Below are positions 55,986 through 64,000 of a DNA stretch of 64,000 bases, one piece after another. Position numbers and translations under genes: made by a program. The stretch comes from UBA1429 sp964482225 (lineage in GTDB: Bacteria > Chloroflexota > Anaerolineae > UBA1429): the NCBI GenBank assembly GCA_964482225.1, contig CAYZWT010000014.1, forward strand, positions 1 to 64,000, in the 5' to 3' direction. Within the stretch, counting starts at the first letter, position 1, and the number at the start of each line of letters is the position of its first letter. The notes below the pieces were generated by a model, which did no database searches, was not told where the DNA came from, and saw only the letters and a program-made list of their open reading frames with translations.

Positions 55986-58970
55986 CTAGAACCCTTCCAT
56001 CTGGCCCAGATCCACGATCCCTTCTGCCAGCGCGCCGATGGCCTGCAAGAGCGCCAGGCGGTTCTGGCGCACTGCCGGATCCTCCGCCATCACCAGCACG
56101 TCGTCGAAAAAGCGAGCGATCACAGGGCTGAGGCCCTCCAGCGCGCGCAAAAAGGCCGTCACGCTCGGGGTGTCCTGCACCTGCTCCGCCGCTTGCAGGT
56201 AGGCCGCGTATAGCTCTCGGCTGGCCTCCTCGGTGAACCGCTCCGGCTCGATGGCGTAGCGGGTTTCCAGGTTACGGGTGATGCGCACGCAGCGGGCATA
56301 GTTGTCCAGCAGGGTTTCCCAATCCGCGCGGGCCAGCCAGGGGGTCAGCTCGTCCAGGGCGCGGCGCGCCGCCGAAGGATCGTCGCCCTGCGCGGCCAGC
56401 ACCGCCGCCACGGCGTCATAGCGATAGCCCGCTTCGCGCAGATAGCCCTCCATGCGCCGCTGCATGAACTCGTCCAGGTCGCGCAGGGTCTCGGGCGCCA
56501 CCGGCATGGGCAGCCGGGCCGCCGCCAGGGCGAACGCCTCGGAGAGCGAGAGGGAGAGCTCTTTTTCTAGCAGCAGTTGCAGGATGCCCAGGGCGGCGCG
56601 CCGCAGGCCCCAGGGGTCCGCCGCGCCGGTGGGCCGCATGCCCACGGCAAAGAGCCCCACCAGGCTATCCAACCGGTCGGCCAGGCCCAGGGCCAGGCCG
56701 ATGGCGCCCTCAGGCAGGCGGTCGCCGGCGTAGCGCGGCCAATAGTGCTCCTCGATGGCCTGGGCCACTGCCTCGGGCTCGCCGGAGAGCCGCGCATAGT
56801 GGGCGCCCATGATGCCCTGCAGCGAGGTCAGCTCCACCACGAGCTGGGTGGCCAGGTCGCTCTTGCAGAGGGCCGCCGCCCGCTGCGCCAGGTGCTGTTG
56901 GCTCTCGTCCAGCCCCAATTGCGCGGCCAGGGCGGGGGCCAGCGCCTCCAGCCGGCGCACCTTGTCCAGCACCGAGCCCAGCCGCTCTTGAAAGGTCAGG
57001 GTATCCAGCTTGGCCGTGAATTCATCCAGGGGGGCGCGGGTGTCGGACTCGTAAAAGTAGGCGGCGTCGGCATAGCGAGCCCGCAGCACCTCCTGGTTGC
57101 CCTGGCGCACAACGTCCTGGTCCAGGTCGGCGCCGTTGGCCACGGCGATGAAACAGGGCAGCAGCTTGCCCTGGCGCACCACGGGCAGGTAGCGCTGGTG
57201 CTTGCGCATCACGGCCAGCAGCACAGCATCGGGCAAGCGCAGATAGGCCTCGTCAAAGGCGCCCAGGATGGGCAAGGGGTGCTCGACCAGGTTGGCGACC
57301 TCACGCAGCAAGGCGGCATCCACGCCGGGCTCGCCGCTCGCCTGGGCCGCCAGCTCGCGGGCGCGCGCCATGATCTGGGTCTCGCGGGCCTCCACATCCA
57401 GCACAATGCCCGCCTGGGCCATGCTGGCGGCATACTGCGCGGCGCTGCCAATCTCGATCTCGGGCGAGCCCTGGGGGCGAATGCCCCGGGAGATGCGCCC
57501 GCTGCGCACCCCGGCGTATGCAAAGGGCACGACCTGATCCTCCAGCAGAGCGACGATCCAGCGGATGGGCCGGGAAAAGGCGATGCCGCTCTCGTTCCAA
57601 CGCATGCTCTTGCCAAAGCGCAGCCCGGCGATGACCTGGGGCAGCAGCTCGGCCAGCACGGCGGCGGCCTCCCGCCCCTCCTGGCGCAGCACGGCCACCA
57701 CATAGGCGCGCCCGTCCATGTCGCGCTGTTGGAGCTCGTTCACATCCACGCCCCGGCTGCGGGCAAAGCCCTGGGCGGCGCGGGTGGGCGCGCCCTCTGC
57801 GTCATAGGCGATCTCGACGGCCGGGCCGCGCAACACCTGCTCGCTATCGGGCTGGCGCGCCGCCAGGCCGCGCACCGTGGCCGCCAGTCGGCGCGGCGTC
57901 CCCTGCACCTGCACATCCTGAAAAGCGAGGCGCGCACCCGCCAAGGCTTGAGGCAGAGCGGCGCGCAACTGGGTCAGGACATCGTCCAGGTCACCCACGG
58001 GCAGCTCCTCGACGCCCAGCTCTAGCAGCAGGTCAAAGGGCCCCTCGCTCGCGGGCTGCGCCGGGGCGGGGAGAGCGGGCTGCTCGGGCATCGCCACGGC
58101 AAAGGCCTCGCGCAGGGGATAGGCCAGCTCCTCGCGCTGCCCGGCCATGAGCTGGGCCACCTCGCGTGCCAGGTCGCGCATGCGCACAAAGTAACGCGCC
58201 CGCTCGGTAACGCCGATGGCGCCCCGGGCGTCCAGCACGTTGAAAATATGGGAGCACTTGAGCACGTAATCGTGGGCGGGCAACACCAGGCGGCGCCCCA
58301 GGGCCAGCTTGGCCTCGGCCTCGCACAGATCGTACATCTGGCGCAGGTTGCCGACATCGGCCACCTCGAAATTGTAGGTGCAATGCTCGATCTCGGGGCG
58401 CAACAGCAGGTCGCCATAGGTCACATCGCCGTGCCAACGAATCTCGGGGAACGCCTTGGCGCCTTGCAGCACCATGACGATGCGCTCCAGGCCATAGGTG
58501 ATCTCGACGGAGACGGGCTCCAGATCCAGGCCGCCCGCCTGCTGGAAGTAGGTGTACTGGGTGATCTCCTGGCCGTCCAGCCAGACCTCCCAGCCCAGGC
58601 CCCAGGCCCCCAGGGCGGGCGACTCCCAGTTGTCCTCCACAAAGCGCACATCATGCTTGGCGGGATCGATGCCCAGCGCCCGCAGGCTATCGAGATAGAG
58701 CTCCTGGGGGTTGCCCGGGTCCGGCTTGAGTATCACCTGGTACTGGTAAAACTGTTGCCAGCGGTTGGGGTTCTCGCCATAGCGCCCGTCGTCGGGGCGG
58801 ATGGAGGGCTCGACATAGGCCACGTTCCAGGGCTCTGGGCCCAACACGCGCAGCACGGTGGCGGGGTTCATGGTTCCGGCGCCCACCTGCACGTTGTAGG
58901 GCTGCCAGATCAGGCAGCCGTGCCCCGACCAGAACTCTTCCAGGCGCATAATGACTTGATCGAAATCCAT
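55986..58970 (-). CDS. glyQS: Glycyl-tRNA synthetase, fused alpha and beta chains
   Basis: 994 residues. Most bacteria with this type have separate GlyQ (about 300) and GlyS (about 690); here they are one chain. Alpha part 1-292: MDFDQVIMRLEEFWSGHGCLIWQPYN, GAGTMNPATVLRVLGPEPWNVAYVEPSIRPDDGRYGENPNR, QQAGGLDLEPVSVEITYGLERI. An Ala/Pro linker of about 17 residues (293-309) follows, then the beta part from LLLELGVEELP with its anticodon and tRNA-binding regions. Start ATG 58970 has GAGGGGGAG; the frame upstream has none. Charging of tRNA-Gly is essential, so this must be the working enzyme unless another exists. Confidence 0.93.
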   Translation of the reverse strand: MDFDQVIMRLEEFWSGHGCLIWQPYNVQVGAGTMNPATVLRVLGPEPWNVAYVEPSIRPDDGRYGENPNRWQQFYQYQVILKPDPGNPQELYLDSLRALGIDPAKHDVRFVEDNWESPALGAWGLGWEVWLDGQEITQYTYFQQAGGLDLEPVSVEITYGLERIVMVLQGAKAFPEIRWHGDVTYGDLLLRPEIEHCTYNFEVADVGNLRQMYDLCEAEAKLALGRRLVLPAHDYVLKCSHIFNVLDARGAIGVTERARYFVRMRDLAREVAQLMAGQREELAYPLREAFAVAMPEQPALPAPAQPASEGPFDLLLELGVEELPVGDLDDVLTQLRAALPQALAGARLAFQDVQVQGTPRRLAATVRGLAARQPDSEQVLRGPAVEIAYDAEGAPTRAAQGFARSRGVDVNELQQRDMDGRAYVVAVLRQEGREAAAVLAELLPQVIAGLRFGKSMRWNESGIAFSRPIRWIVALLEDQVVPFAYAGVRSGRISRGIRPQGSPEIEIGSAAQYAASMAQAGIVLDVEARETQIMARARELAAQASGEPGVDAALLREVANLVEHPLPILGAFDEAYLRLPDAVLLAVMRKHQRYLPVVRQGKLLPCFIAVANGADLDQDVVRQGNQEVLRARYADAAYFYESDTRAPLDEFTAKLDTLTFQERLGSVLDKVRRLEALAPALAAQLGLDESQQHLAQRAAALCKSDLATQLVVELTSLQGIMGAHYARLSGEPEAVAQAIEEHYWPRYAGDRLPEGAIGLALGLADRLDSLVGLFAVGMRPTGAADPWGLRRAALGILQLLLEKELSLSLSEAFALAAARLPMPVAPETLRDLDEFMQRRMEGYLREAGYRYDAVAAVLAAQGDDPSAARRALDELTPWLARADWETLLDNYARCVRITRNLETRYAIEPERFTEEASRELYAAYLQAAEQVQDTPSVTAFLRALEGLSPVIARFFDDVLVMAEDPAVRQNRLALLQAIGALAEGIVDLGQMEGF

Positions 58971-59032
58971 CGCTCCCCCTCGGCATGGCCTTGCACAAAC
59001 TTGACAGACTCTAGGCACAAACGGGGTTGGCG

Positions 59033-59830
59033 TCAAACAGAGGCAGGCGAGTCCCGGCCCGCCTCGCGCATGGCCAGCTCGCTGCGCAACTGCCGCAGGA
59101 ACGCCGTGGATTTGAGCTCGCGCTCTAGCGTGTACTGGAGGAACGCCTGCAAGAGCTCCTCCAACTCGCGGTGAGTGGCCTCGTGGAGGGCCAGCTTGGC
59201 GATCTCTTGGGGCTCGCGGGTGGACAGGTAGCGCAGCACCTTTTGGGCCGCCAGCGAGACGGGCCGGGCGCCGGGCGCCTCGTGGGCGCAGCGGGGGCAC
59301 ACCAGCCCTCCCTGGGTCACGTCAAAGCGGTTGGCCTCGGGCGCAATGGGCTGGCCGCAGAGGACGCAGGAAAAGAACTCGGGGTGATAGCCGCACAGCC
59401 GCAAGAGGGTCAGCTCGAAATAGCGCGCCCACAGCCGCAGGTCGGGCCCCTCGGCCAGCACCTCCAACGTCTGGGCCAACAGGTCATAGACGGCGGGGTT
59501 CTCGTCTTCCTCGGGCAGGAAATGATCCACCAGCTCGGCCGCATAGCAGGCATAGGTAAAGCGCAACAGGTCGTGCCAGAGGCCCTCGTGGGCATCCAGG
59601 CTTTCGGCCTGGGTGACGATATCGAGCTGGCGCCCCTGGGCCAGCATCAGCTCGACGCGGGCGAATAGCCCCAGGTGCCCGGCCCGGCGGCTGGTGGGCC
59701 GCCGGATGCCCCGGGCCAGCACCGAGCGCTTGCCGCCCGGGGTCAGCAGGGTCAGGATCCTATCCGCCTCGGCATAGTCCTGCTGGCGCAGGACGATGGC
59801 TTGCGTTCGATAGACCCTCGGCCTGGGCAC
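59033..59830 (-). CDS. recO: DNA repair protein RecO
   Basis: 265 residues. Mediator that loads RecA on single-stranded DNA with RecR. N-terminal OB fold: YRTQAIVLRQQDYAEADRILTLLTPGGKRSVLARGIRRPTSRRAGHLG is the RecO signature. Helical domain follows, with a Cys4 zinc knuckle: CVLCGQPIAPEANRF...GGLVCPRCAH. C-terminus HRELEELLQAFLQYTLERELKSTAFL is typical. It starts 18 nt after deoC and precedes glyQS by 62 nt. Confidence 0.92.
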   Translation of the reverse strand: MPRPRVYRTQAIVLRQQDYAEADRILTLLTPGGKRSVLARGIRRPTSRRAGHLGLFARVELMLAQGRQLDIVTQAESLDAHEGLWHDLLRFTYACYAAELVDHFLPEEDENPAVYDLLAQTLEVLAEGPDLRLWARYFELTLLRLCGYHPEFFSCVLCGQPIAPEANRFDVTQGGLVCPRCAHEAPGARPVSLAAQKVLRYLSTREPQEIAKLALHEATHRELEELLQAFLQYTLERELKSTAFLRQLRSELAMREAGRDSPASV

Positions 59831-59848
59831 GGCTCACCCGCCTTTACT

Positions 59849-60619
59849 CTACTGTGGGATGCCCTGCAGGATCTGGATGCCCGCGCTGGCGCCGATGCGC
59901 GTGGCGCCGGCGGCGATCATGGCCAGGGCGTCGGCATAGGTGCGGATGCCGCCCGCCGCCTTGACGCCCTTGGTCGGCCCCACCACATGGCGCATCAGGG
60001 CCACATCGGCCACCGTGGCGCCACCGGGCCCAAAGCCGGTGGAGGTCTTGACATAGTCGGCCCCGGCCTCGGCGCAGAGCAGGCAAGCGGTGGCCTTTTC
60101 GGCATCGGCCAGCAAGGCGGTCTCGAAAATGACCTTGCAGAGCGCCCCGCCCGCATGGCAGGTCCGCACCACGGCGGCGATGTCCTCGTACACGCCGTGC
60201 AGGTCGCCCGCCTTGAGCAAGCCCACGGGCAGCACCATGTCAATCTCGTTGGCGCCCGCCTCGATGGCCAGGCCCGCCTCTTGGGCCTTGGCCGCGCTCA
60301 GCATCGCCCCCAGGGGAAAGCCCACCGTCGAGCCCACGGCCACGCCACTGCCCTGCAGCCGTTCGGCGCACAGGGCCACGTGGCTGGAATTGACGCACAC
60401 CGAGGCGAAACCGTGTTCCGCCGCCTCGGCGCAGAGGGCCTCGACCTGGGCCGGGGTGGCCTCGGCCTTGAGCAGCGTGTGGTCAATATAGCGGGCCAGC
60501 TCGCGGGCGGTCAGGGTGGGCGCCTCGCCTGGGGCGGGCGGGTTCGCGGCCCAGGCAGCGGCGATCTCGGCGCCGCGCCAGGCGACCTGGGACATCCAGA
60601 CATTGGAATGCTCGCGCAT
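59849..60619 (-). CDS. deoC: Deoxyribose-phosphate aldolase
   Basis: 256 residues. Splits deoxyribose-5-phosphate into acetaldehyde and glyceraldehyde-3-phosphate by a Schiff base. LARYIDHTLLKAEATPAQVEALCAEA, VCVNSSHVALC, STVGFPLGAMLSAAKAQEA, ANEIDMVLPVGLLKAGD (Asp), KVIFETALL, the Schiff-base lysine in AGADYVKTSTGFG and VKAAGGIRTYADALAMIAAGATRIGASAG are all family blocks. ATG follows AAAGGTCG. Cytidine deaminase is just upstream: a common nucleoside-use pair. Confidence 0.95.
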   Translation of the reverse strand: MREHSNVWMSQVAWRGAEIAAAWAANPPAPGEAPTLTARELARYIDHTLLKAEATPAQVEALCAEAAEHGFASVCVNSSHVALCAERLQGSGVAVGSTVGFPLGAMLSAAKAQEAGLAIEAGANEIDMVLPVGLLKAGDLHGVYEDIAAVVRTCHAGGALCKVIFETALLADAEKATACLLCAEAGADYVKTSTGFGPGGATVADVALMRHVVGPTKGVKAAGGIRTYADALAMIAAGATRIGASAGIQILQGIPQ

Positions 60620-60708
60620 GATACGACCTTTCTATGCGTGCGGGCTCATGGCCCTACTATACCCATGCGATCTCGAAAGTAGATCGAGTGAGCCAAGTAC
60701 GCTACGTC

Positions 60709-60730
60709 GCGGGCGAGACGACCGCGCTCC
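60709..60730. repeat. Degenerate REP-like GCGGGCGAGACGACCGCGCTCC
   Basis: Related to 21088-21106 (GCGGGCGAGACGCCCGC) and ends in the GCTCC tail seen at 48901-48905; one arm has a base inserted. Confidence 0.5.
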
Positions 60731-60757
60731 CATGACCCGTCACCCCTTCAAATGCCA

Positions 60758-61192
60758 TCACTCCGGCCCATCCCCATAGCTCACGTGGGGAAAGGCGTCG
60801 GGCAGCAGGGCGGCCAGGGAGGTCAGCCAGGCGCGCCCGGCGGTATCGGCCACCAGAATGGGCAGGTCCGCCTCGAACTCGGCCAACACCTGGCGGCAGG
60901 CGCCGCAGGGGGTTGCCCCCGGCTCGGTGATCAGGGCCAGCGCCTCGATGCGCCGCTCGCCCTCAGAAACGGCCTTCCAGACCGCCACCCGCTCGGCGCA
61001 CACGGTCAGCCCGCTGGAGGCATTCTCCACATTGGCCCCGGCATAGATGCGCCCGCTGCCCGCCCGCAAGGCCGCGCCCACCAGAAAACGGGAATAGGGC
61101 GCGTGGGCCCGCTGGCGAGCCTGGGCGGCGGCCTCTAGCAGCGCGCGCCACTCGGCGGATAGCTGCTCCTGCAAAAGCGTCTCAGGCGGCAT
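60758..61192 (-). CDS. cdd: Cytidine deaminase
   Basis: 144 residues, homotetrameric zinc type. Deaminates (deoxy)cytidine to (deoxy)uridine. YSRFLVGAALRAGSGRIYAGANVENAS is the substrate loop; zinc and catalytic residues are in TVCAERVAVW (Cys, Glu) and TPCGACRQVLAEF (two Cys). ATG at 61192 has GAGGACG upstream and overlaps glmU by 11 nt, so translation is probably coupled. A longer frame to 61258 lies inside glmU and is not used. Confidence 0.93.
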   Translation of the reverse strand: MPPETLLQEQLSAEWRALLEAAAQARQRAHAPYSRFLVGAALRAGSGRIYAGANVENASSGLTVCAERVAVWKAVSEGERRIEALALITEPGATPCGACRQVLAEFEADLPILVADTAGRAWLTSLAALLPDAFPHVSYGDGPE

Positions 61193-62546
61193 CGTCGTCC
61201 TCGATCTTTTTCTTGGGGCGCGCCGGCACGCCATAGGCGACCGTGTCCTCGGGGACATCGTGGGTCACCACGGCGCCGGCGCCGATCTTGGCCCCCGCGC
61301 CGATGGTCACCGGCGCCACCAGCATACTGCCGCTGCCGATAAAGGCCCCCGGCCCGATGACGGTGGTGTGCTTGTTGCGGCCATCATAGTTGCAGGTGAT
61401 GGCGCCCGCGCCGATATTGACGTCCTCGCCCACGCGGGCGTTGCCGATATAGGAAAAGTGGCCCATCTTGGTGCCAGGGGCCAGATAGGCATCCTTGACC
61501 TCGCCAAAGTTGCCCATGTGCACCCCCGCGCCCAGGTGCGCCTTGGGGCGCAGGTGCCCGTAGGGGCCGATCTCGGCGCGCTCCTCCATGATCGCTTCCT
61601 CCACCACCGAGGCCAGCACGCGGCAGCGGTCGCCGATGCGCGAATCGCGGATGATGGTATTGGGGCCGATGGCCGCGCCCTGGCCGATCTCGGTCTCGCC
61701 CTGCAAGATGGTATTGGGATAGATGACGGTATCGCGCCCGATGCGCACCGTGGCGTCAATATAGGTGGCGGCGGGATCGAGCAGGGTGACGCCCGCCAGC
61801 ATCAACTGCTCGTTGATGCGCCGCCGCAGCACGGCCTCGGCCTGGGCGAGCTGCACCCGGGTGTTGATGCCCAGCGCCTCGTCCGCATCCTCGATGCAGA
61901 GCGCCTCGACCGCCAGCCCATCCCCTATGGCCAGGGCCGCCATGTCGGTGAGATAGTACTCATTCTTGGGGGGCGTGGGCGCCACCAAGGGCAGGCGCTC
62001 CCAGAGCCATTCGCCATCAAAGCAGTAGACGCCGCAGTTCAGCTCGGTCAGCGCCAGGATCTCGGGGGTGGCCGCCTCCTCCTCGACGATGGCCTCTACC
62101 CGACCTTGGGCGTCGCGCAGCACGCGCCCAAAGCCCATCGAATCGCGCGAGCGCACGGTCAGCATGGTGATGGCGGGGCCCTGTTCGCGGTGCAACGCCA
62201 GCAGGCGCGCCACGGTCTCTGGGCGCAAGGTGGGCATGTCGCCATAGAGCACCAGCACGGCCTCGGCGCGGCTCCGCAGCAGGTCGCGGGCCTGGAGCAG
62301 GGCGTGGCCCGTGCCCAGGCGCGCCGCCTGCACGGCGTATTGGGCGCGCGCGCCCACGGCCCCGCGCACGGCGTCGGCGCCGTTGCCCACCACCAGCACG
62401 ATGGGGTCGGCCCCCAGCGCCTCGGCCTGGGCGATGGACCAGAGCACCATCGGCTGGCCGCAGACGGGGTGCAACACCTTGTTCAGATCGGAATGCATGC
62501 GGGTTCCCTGACCCGCCGCCAGGATCGCTACGCCCAACTTGTTCAC
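61182..62546 (-). CDS. glmU: Bifunctional GlcNAc-1-phosphate uridyltransferase / GlcN-1-phosphate acetyltransferase
   Basis: 454 residues. Makes UDP-GlcNAc for wall and surface glycans. N-terminal pyrophosphorylase: AILAAGQGTRMHSDLNKVLHPVCGQPM, VLYGDMPTLRP, NEYYLTDMAAL. C-terminal left-handed beta helix of hexapeptide repeats with GPYGHLRPKAHLGAGVHMGNFGEVKDA, catalytic His in that stretch, and ITCNYDGRNKHTTVIG, GSGSMLVAPV. GTG 62546 lies 6 nt after GAGGTG; a GTG three codons upstream overlaps that site. Promoter TGGACA-17-TAGAAT. Confidence 0.93.
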   Translation of the reverse strand: MNKLGVAILAAGQGTRMHSDLNKVLHPVCGQPMVLWSIAQAEALGADPIVLVVGNGADAVRGAVGARAQYAVQAARLGTGHALLQARDLLRSRAEAVLVLYGDMPTLRPETVARLLALHREQGPAITMLTVRSRDSMGFGRVLRDAQGRVEAIVEEEAATPEILALTELNCGVYCFDGEWLWERLPLVAPTPPKNEYYLTDMAALAIGDGLAVEALCIEDADEALGINTRVQLAQAEAVLRRRINEQLMLAGVTLLDPAATYIDATVRIGRDTVIYPNTILQGETEIGQGAAIGPNTIIRDSRIGDRCRVLASVVEEAIMEERAEIGPYGHLRPKAHLGAGVHMGNFGEVKDAYLAPGTKMGHFSYIGNARVGEDVNIGAGAITCNYDGRNKHTTVIGPGAFIGSGSMLVAPVTIGAGAKIGAGAVVTHDVPEDTVAYGVPARPKKKIEDDDAA

Positions 62547-62610
62547 AGAGATCACCTCATGGGAGGGGCGCCAGGCCAGGCTCGGCCCCTGGATTCTTGT
62601 AGTATGCTCT

Positions 62611-62639
62611 ATTCTAGGCTGAGGGGACGTCGCTGTCCA
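62611..62639 (-). promoter_or_regulatory. Promoter of the glmU-cdd-deoC-recO-glyQS region
   Basis: Minus strand: -35 TGGACA (62634-62639), 17-bp spacer, -10 TAGAAT (62611-62616); leader about 58 nt. A 138-bp gap before deoC leaves room for a second promoter. Confidence 0.55.
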
Positions 62640-62797
62640 GCGGTGGGCAACCGCATCGGGGCGTTTCCAAAGTCGTGGTTATGGTAAAGCGAGCTGCTTT
62701 TGCTTTGCTGAGGGCCTCACAGAGCACCGAGAGCATCTCTCGCCGAAGGGATCTGTACATAATACCGACAATGAAAAGACCCTGGGGGCGCATCGGC

Positions 62798-62857
62798 GGC
62801 AATCGCATTTGCCCTGTTGGCCGCCCGTCTGGCAGAGGAACTATGCCGGTGACTGCC
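62798..62857 (-). repeat. 60-nt dispersed repeat, copy 2
   Basis: Inverted copy of 232-291, 56 of 60 bases identical, again abutting a strong palindrome. Confidence 0.8.
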
Positions 62858-62859
62858 TT

Positions 62860-62889
62860 CCCTCTCTCCCGCACGTGCGGGAGAGAGGG
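62860..62889. repeat. Perfect 30-bp palindrome CCCTCTCTCCCGCAC/GTGCGGGAGAGAGGG
   Basis: Self-complementary over its whole length. CTTGGGGGTGAGGG follows at 62920-62933, as in the related element at 51859-51900. Confidence 0.8.
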
Positions 62890-63017
62890 CTTTATTGCTG
62901 TCTATTTGTATTTTCTCGCTTGGGGGTGAGGGCCGCGAGAGCCGCTCCGCGTGACCTTGCTCTGAGAAGGACCCAAATGCAATCCCCCTGTGCAGCGCAT
63001 CGGCGCAGGAAGAGCGC

Positions 63018-64000
63018 TCAGGCGGGCGCCCCGTCTGCCGCAATCTCGCCGATCAGGTCATATGGTTGGGCGCCCACGATGCGCACCGGCACAAAGCCCA
63101 GCGCGGCGTGTTCCCCCTCGATCAGGATCATGCCGTCAATCTCTGGCGCATCGCGATAGCAGCGGGCCACCGTCAGCCCCTCGCCCACGCCCTCGATCAA
63201 CACAGGCAACTCGCGTCCGACCTGTTCCTGGTTGCGCCGCAGCGAGATCTCTTGCTGGGCCAGCATGGCCTCCTCGTGGCGCCGGGCAACGATCCTCTGC
63301 GGCACCTGGCCGGGCATCTCGGCGGCGGGCGTGCCGCGCTCGCGCGAGTAACTGAACACCCCCACATGGTCGAAAGCGATCTCGTCCATGAGCGCCAGCA
63401 GGGCCTCGAACTCGCGCTCCGTCTCGCCTGGGAACCCGACGATGAACGTGGAGCGCAGCGCGATATCGGGCATGGCGGCGCGCAACGCCCCGATCCGGTC
63501 ATGGATCATGGCCAGATCATGGGGGCGGCGCATGCGGCGCAGCACGTCGGGGTGGCCGTGCTGCAAGGGGAGATCGAGATAGTGGCACACCTGGGGCAGC
63601 GCAGCCATCGCAGCGATCAGTTCGTCGCTGATGTGCTGTGGATAGGCGTACAGGATGCGGATCCAGCTCGGCTCCGGGGCGATCTCGGCCAGGCGATGCA
63701 GCAGGGTCGGCAGTCCATCTGCCATGCCCAGGTCACGGCCATAGGCCGTGGTATCCTGGGCGATGAGCACCAGCTCGCGCACGCCCTGCTCGATCAACTC
63801 GCGGGCCTCGCGCAGGATGCTCTCCAGCGGCTTGCTGGCCTGCGGCCCTTTGATCAGGGGGATGGCGCAAAAGGCGCAGCCCGCATCGCAGCCATCGGCG
63901 ATCTTGATATAGGCCGTCTGGCCGCTGCGCGCCCGCCGCCGTGCTGAGGCCACCAGGTCGCCCTGCTCGCTCACCATGCGGGCCACACCTCGCCGCCGCT
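63018..64000 (-). CDS. rimO: Ribosomal protein S12 methylthiotransferase RimO (partial, N-terminus outside)
   Basis: The frame is open to the window edge; about 327 C-terminal residues are visible of an expected 440-450. RimO adds a methylthio group to Asp88 of ribosomal protein S12. The radical-SAM cluster motif is IKIADGCDAGCAFCAIPLIKG (CxxxCxxC); GVRELVLIAQDTTAYG, LDLPLQHGHPDVLRRMRRP and STFIVGFPGETEREFEALL are shared by methylthiotransferases, and the TRAM-like end FVPVRIVGAQPYDLIGEI points to RimO rather than MiaB. The missing part should carry the UPF0004 domain with a second Fe-S cluster. Confidence 0.9.
   Translation of the reverse strand, partial: RRRGVARMVSEQGDLVASARRRARSGQTAYIKIADGCDAGCAFCAIPLIKGPQASKPLESILREARELIEQGVRELVLIAQDTTAYGRDLGMADGLPTLLHRLAEIAPEPSWIRILYAYPQHISDELIAAMAALPQVCHYLDLPLQHGHPDVLRRMRRPHDLAMIHDRIGALRAAMPDIALRSTFIVGFPGETEREFEALLALMDEIAFDHVGVFSYSRERGTPAAEMPGQVPQRIVARRHEEAMLAQQEISLRRNQEQVGRELPVLIEGVGEGLTVARCYRDAPEIDGMILIEGEHAALGFVPVRIVGAQPYDLIGEIAADGAPA

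Larger units (their letters stand above)
62547..63017. other. Repeat-bearing intergenic region between rimO and glmU
   Basis: Contains the glmU promoter, the 60-nt dispersed repeat (62798-62857), a 30-bp palindrome (62860-62889) and its GGGGGTGAGGG tail. No gene is supported. Confidence 0.65.

Overview
This is a 64 kb stretch of a GC-rich bacterial chromosome that most resembles Chloroflexota (Anaerolineae or Caldilineae type). The clues are a solute-binding lipoprotein whose mature N-terminus is a long Glu-Lys-Glu-Val tract, families of GC-rich palindromic intergenic repeats, a FemAB-type transferase, a single-chain glycyl-tRNA synthetase and many glycoside hydrolases. The lineage is inferred; no rRNA is present. 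I support 50 protein genes plus one gene remnant, two tRNAs and one candidate small RNA. I see no prophage, CRISPR array or intact insertion sequence.

Layout. 0.3-4 kb: flavin reductase, DUF2007, GH172 hydrolase, an Fe-S protein remnant and an M20 peptidase (minus strand). 4.2-8.8 kb: a strong promoter, a structured leader or small RNA with its own terminator, an orphan peptide/oligosaccharide-binding lipoprotein, then an oxidoreductase and a sugar isomerase. 9-12 kb: GH51 arabinofuranosidase and an enolase-superfamily acid-sugar dehydratase. 12-16.6 kb: HEAT-repeat lipoprotein, hypoxanthine phosphoribosyltransferase, alpha/beta hydrolase, aminotransferase. 16.8-20.8 kb: a tight surface-glycan operon (UDP-sugar decarboxylase/epimerase, O-antigen ligase, GtrA, glycosyltransferase). 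21-28 kb: FemAB transferase, GAPDH, tRNA-CAU, a HicBA module, nucleotidyltransferase, PAP2 phosphatase, FtsH. 28-36 kb: a 1187-residue membrane protein, then ribokinase-AcoX-lipoamide dehydrogenase, and a membrane-anchored Ig-like protein. 36-42.7 kb: purine nucleoside phosphorylase, a Xer recombinase, an alpha-oxoamine synthase, NUDIX, DUF4432 aldose epimerase and a lipoyl E2. 43-47.7 kb: a divergent amino-sugar/rhamnose cluster (murQ, an N-acetylglucosamine-type kinase, rhaB, nagA). 47.7-64 kb: lgt, RlmI-type methyltransferase, tilS, GH2 beta-galactosidase, tRNA-His, CDP-alcohol transferase, fused glyQS, recO, deoC, cdd, glmU and a cut-off rimO.

Metabolic theme. Genes for breaking down plant and cell-wall sugars (GH172, GH51, GH2, sugar oxidoreductase and isomerase, acid-sugar dehydratase, rhamnulokinase, ribokinase, GlcNAc-type kinase, NagA, MurQ) sit among genes for salvage of nucleosides (punA, hpt, cdd, deoC) and envelope building (lgt, glmU, FemAB, the surface-glycan operon). 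This fits a heterotroph living on polysaccharides and biomass debris.

Most promising unusual items: a promoter-to-terminator RNA unit at about 4.2 kb; phased 8-bp repeats (ACGTTnnn) at both junctions of the DUF4432 gene; a duplicated translation start at the tilS/rlmI junction; a Xer recombinase with no lysine in the catalytic hairpin; a HEAT lipoprotein with recurring cysteine pairs; and composite hairpin repeats shared by the two ends of the window. Strong sigma70-like promoters (TTGACG/TTGCCG/TTGACC, 16-18 bp spacing, TATAAT/TACAAT/TATACT) can be placed in front of many genes.
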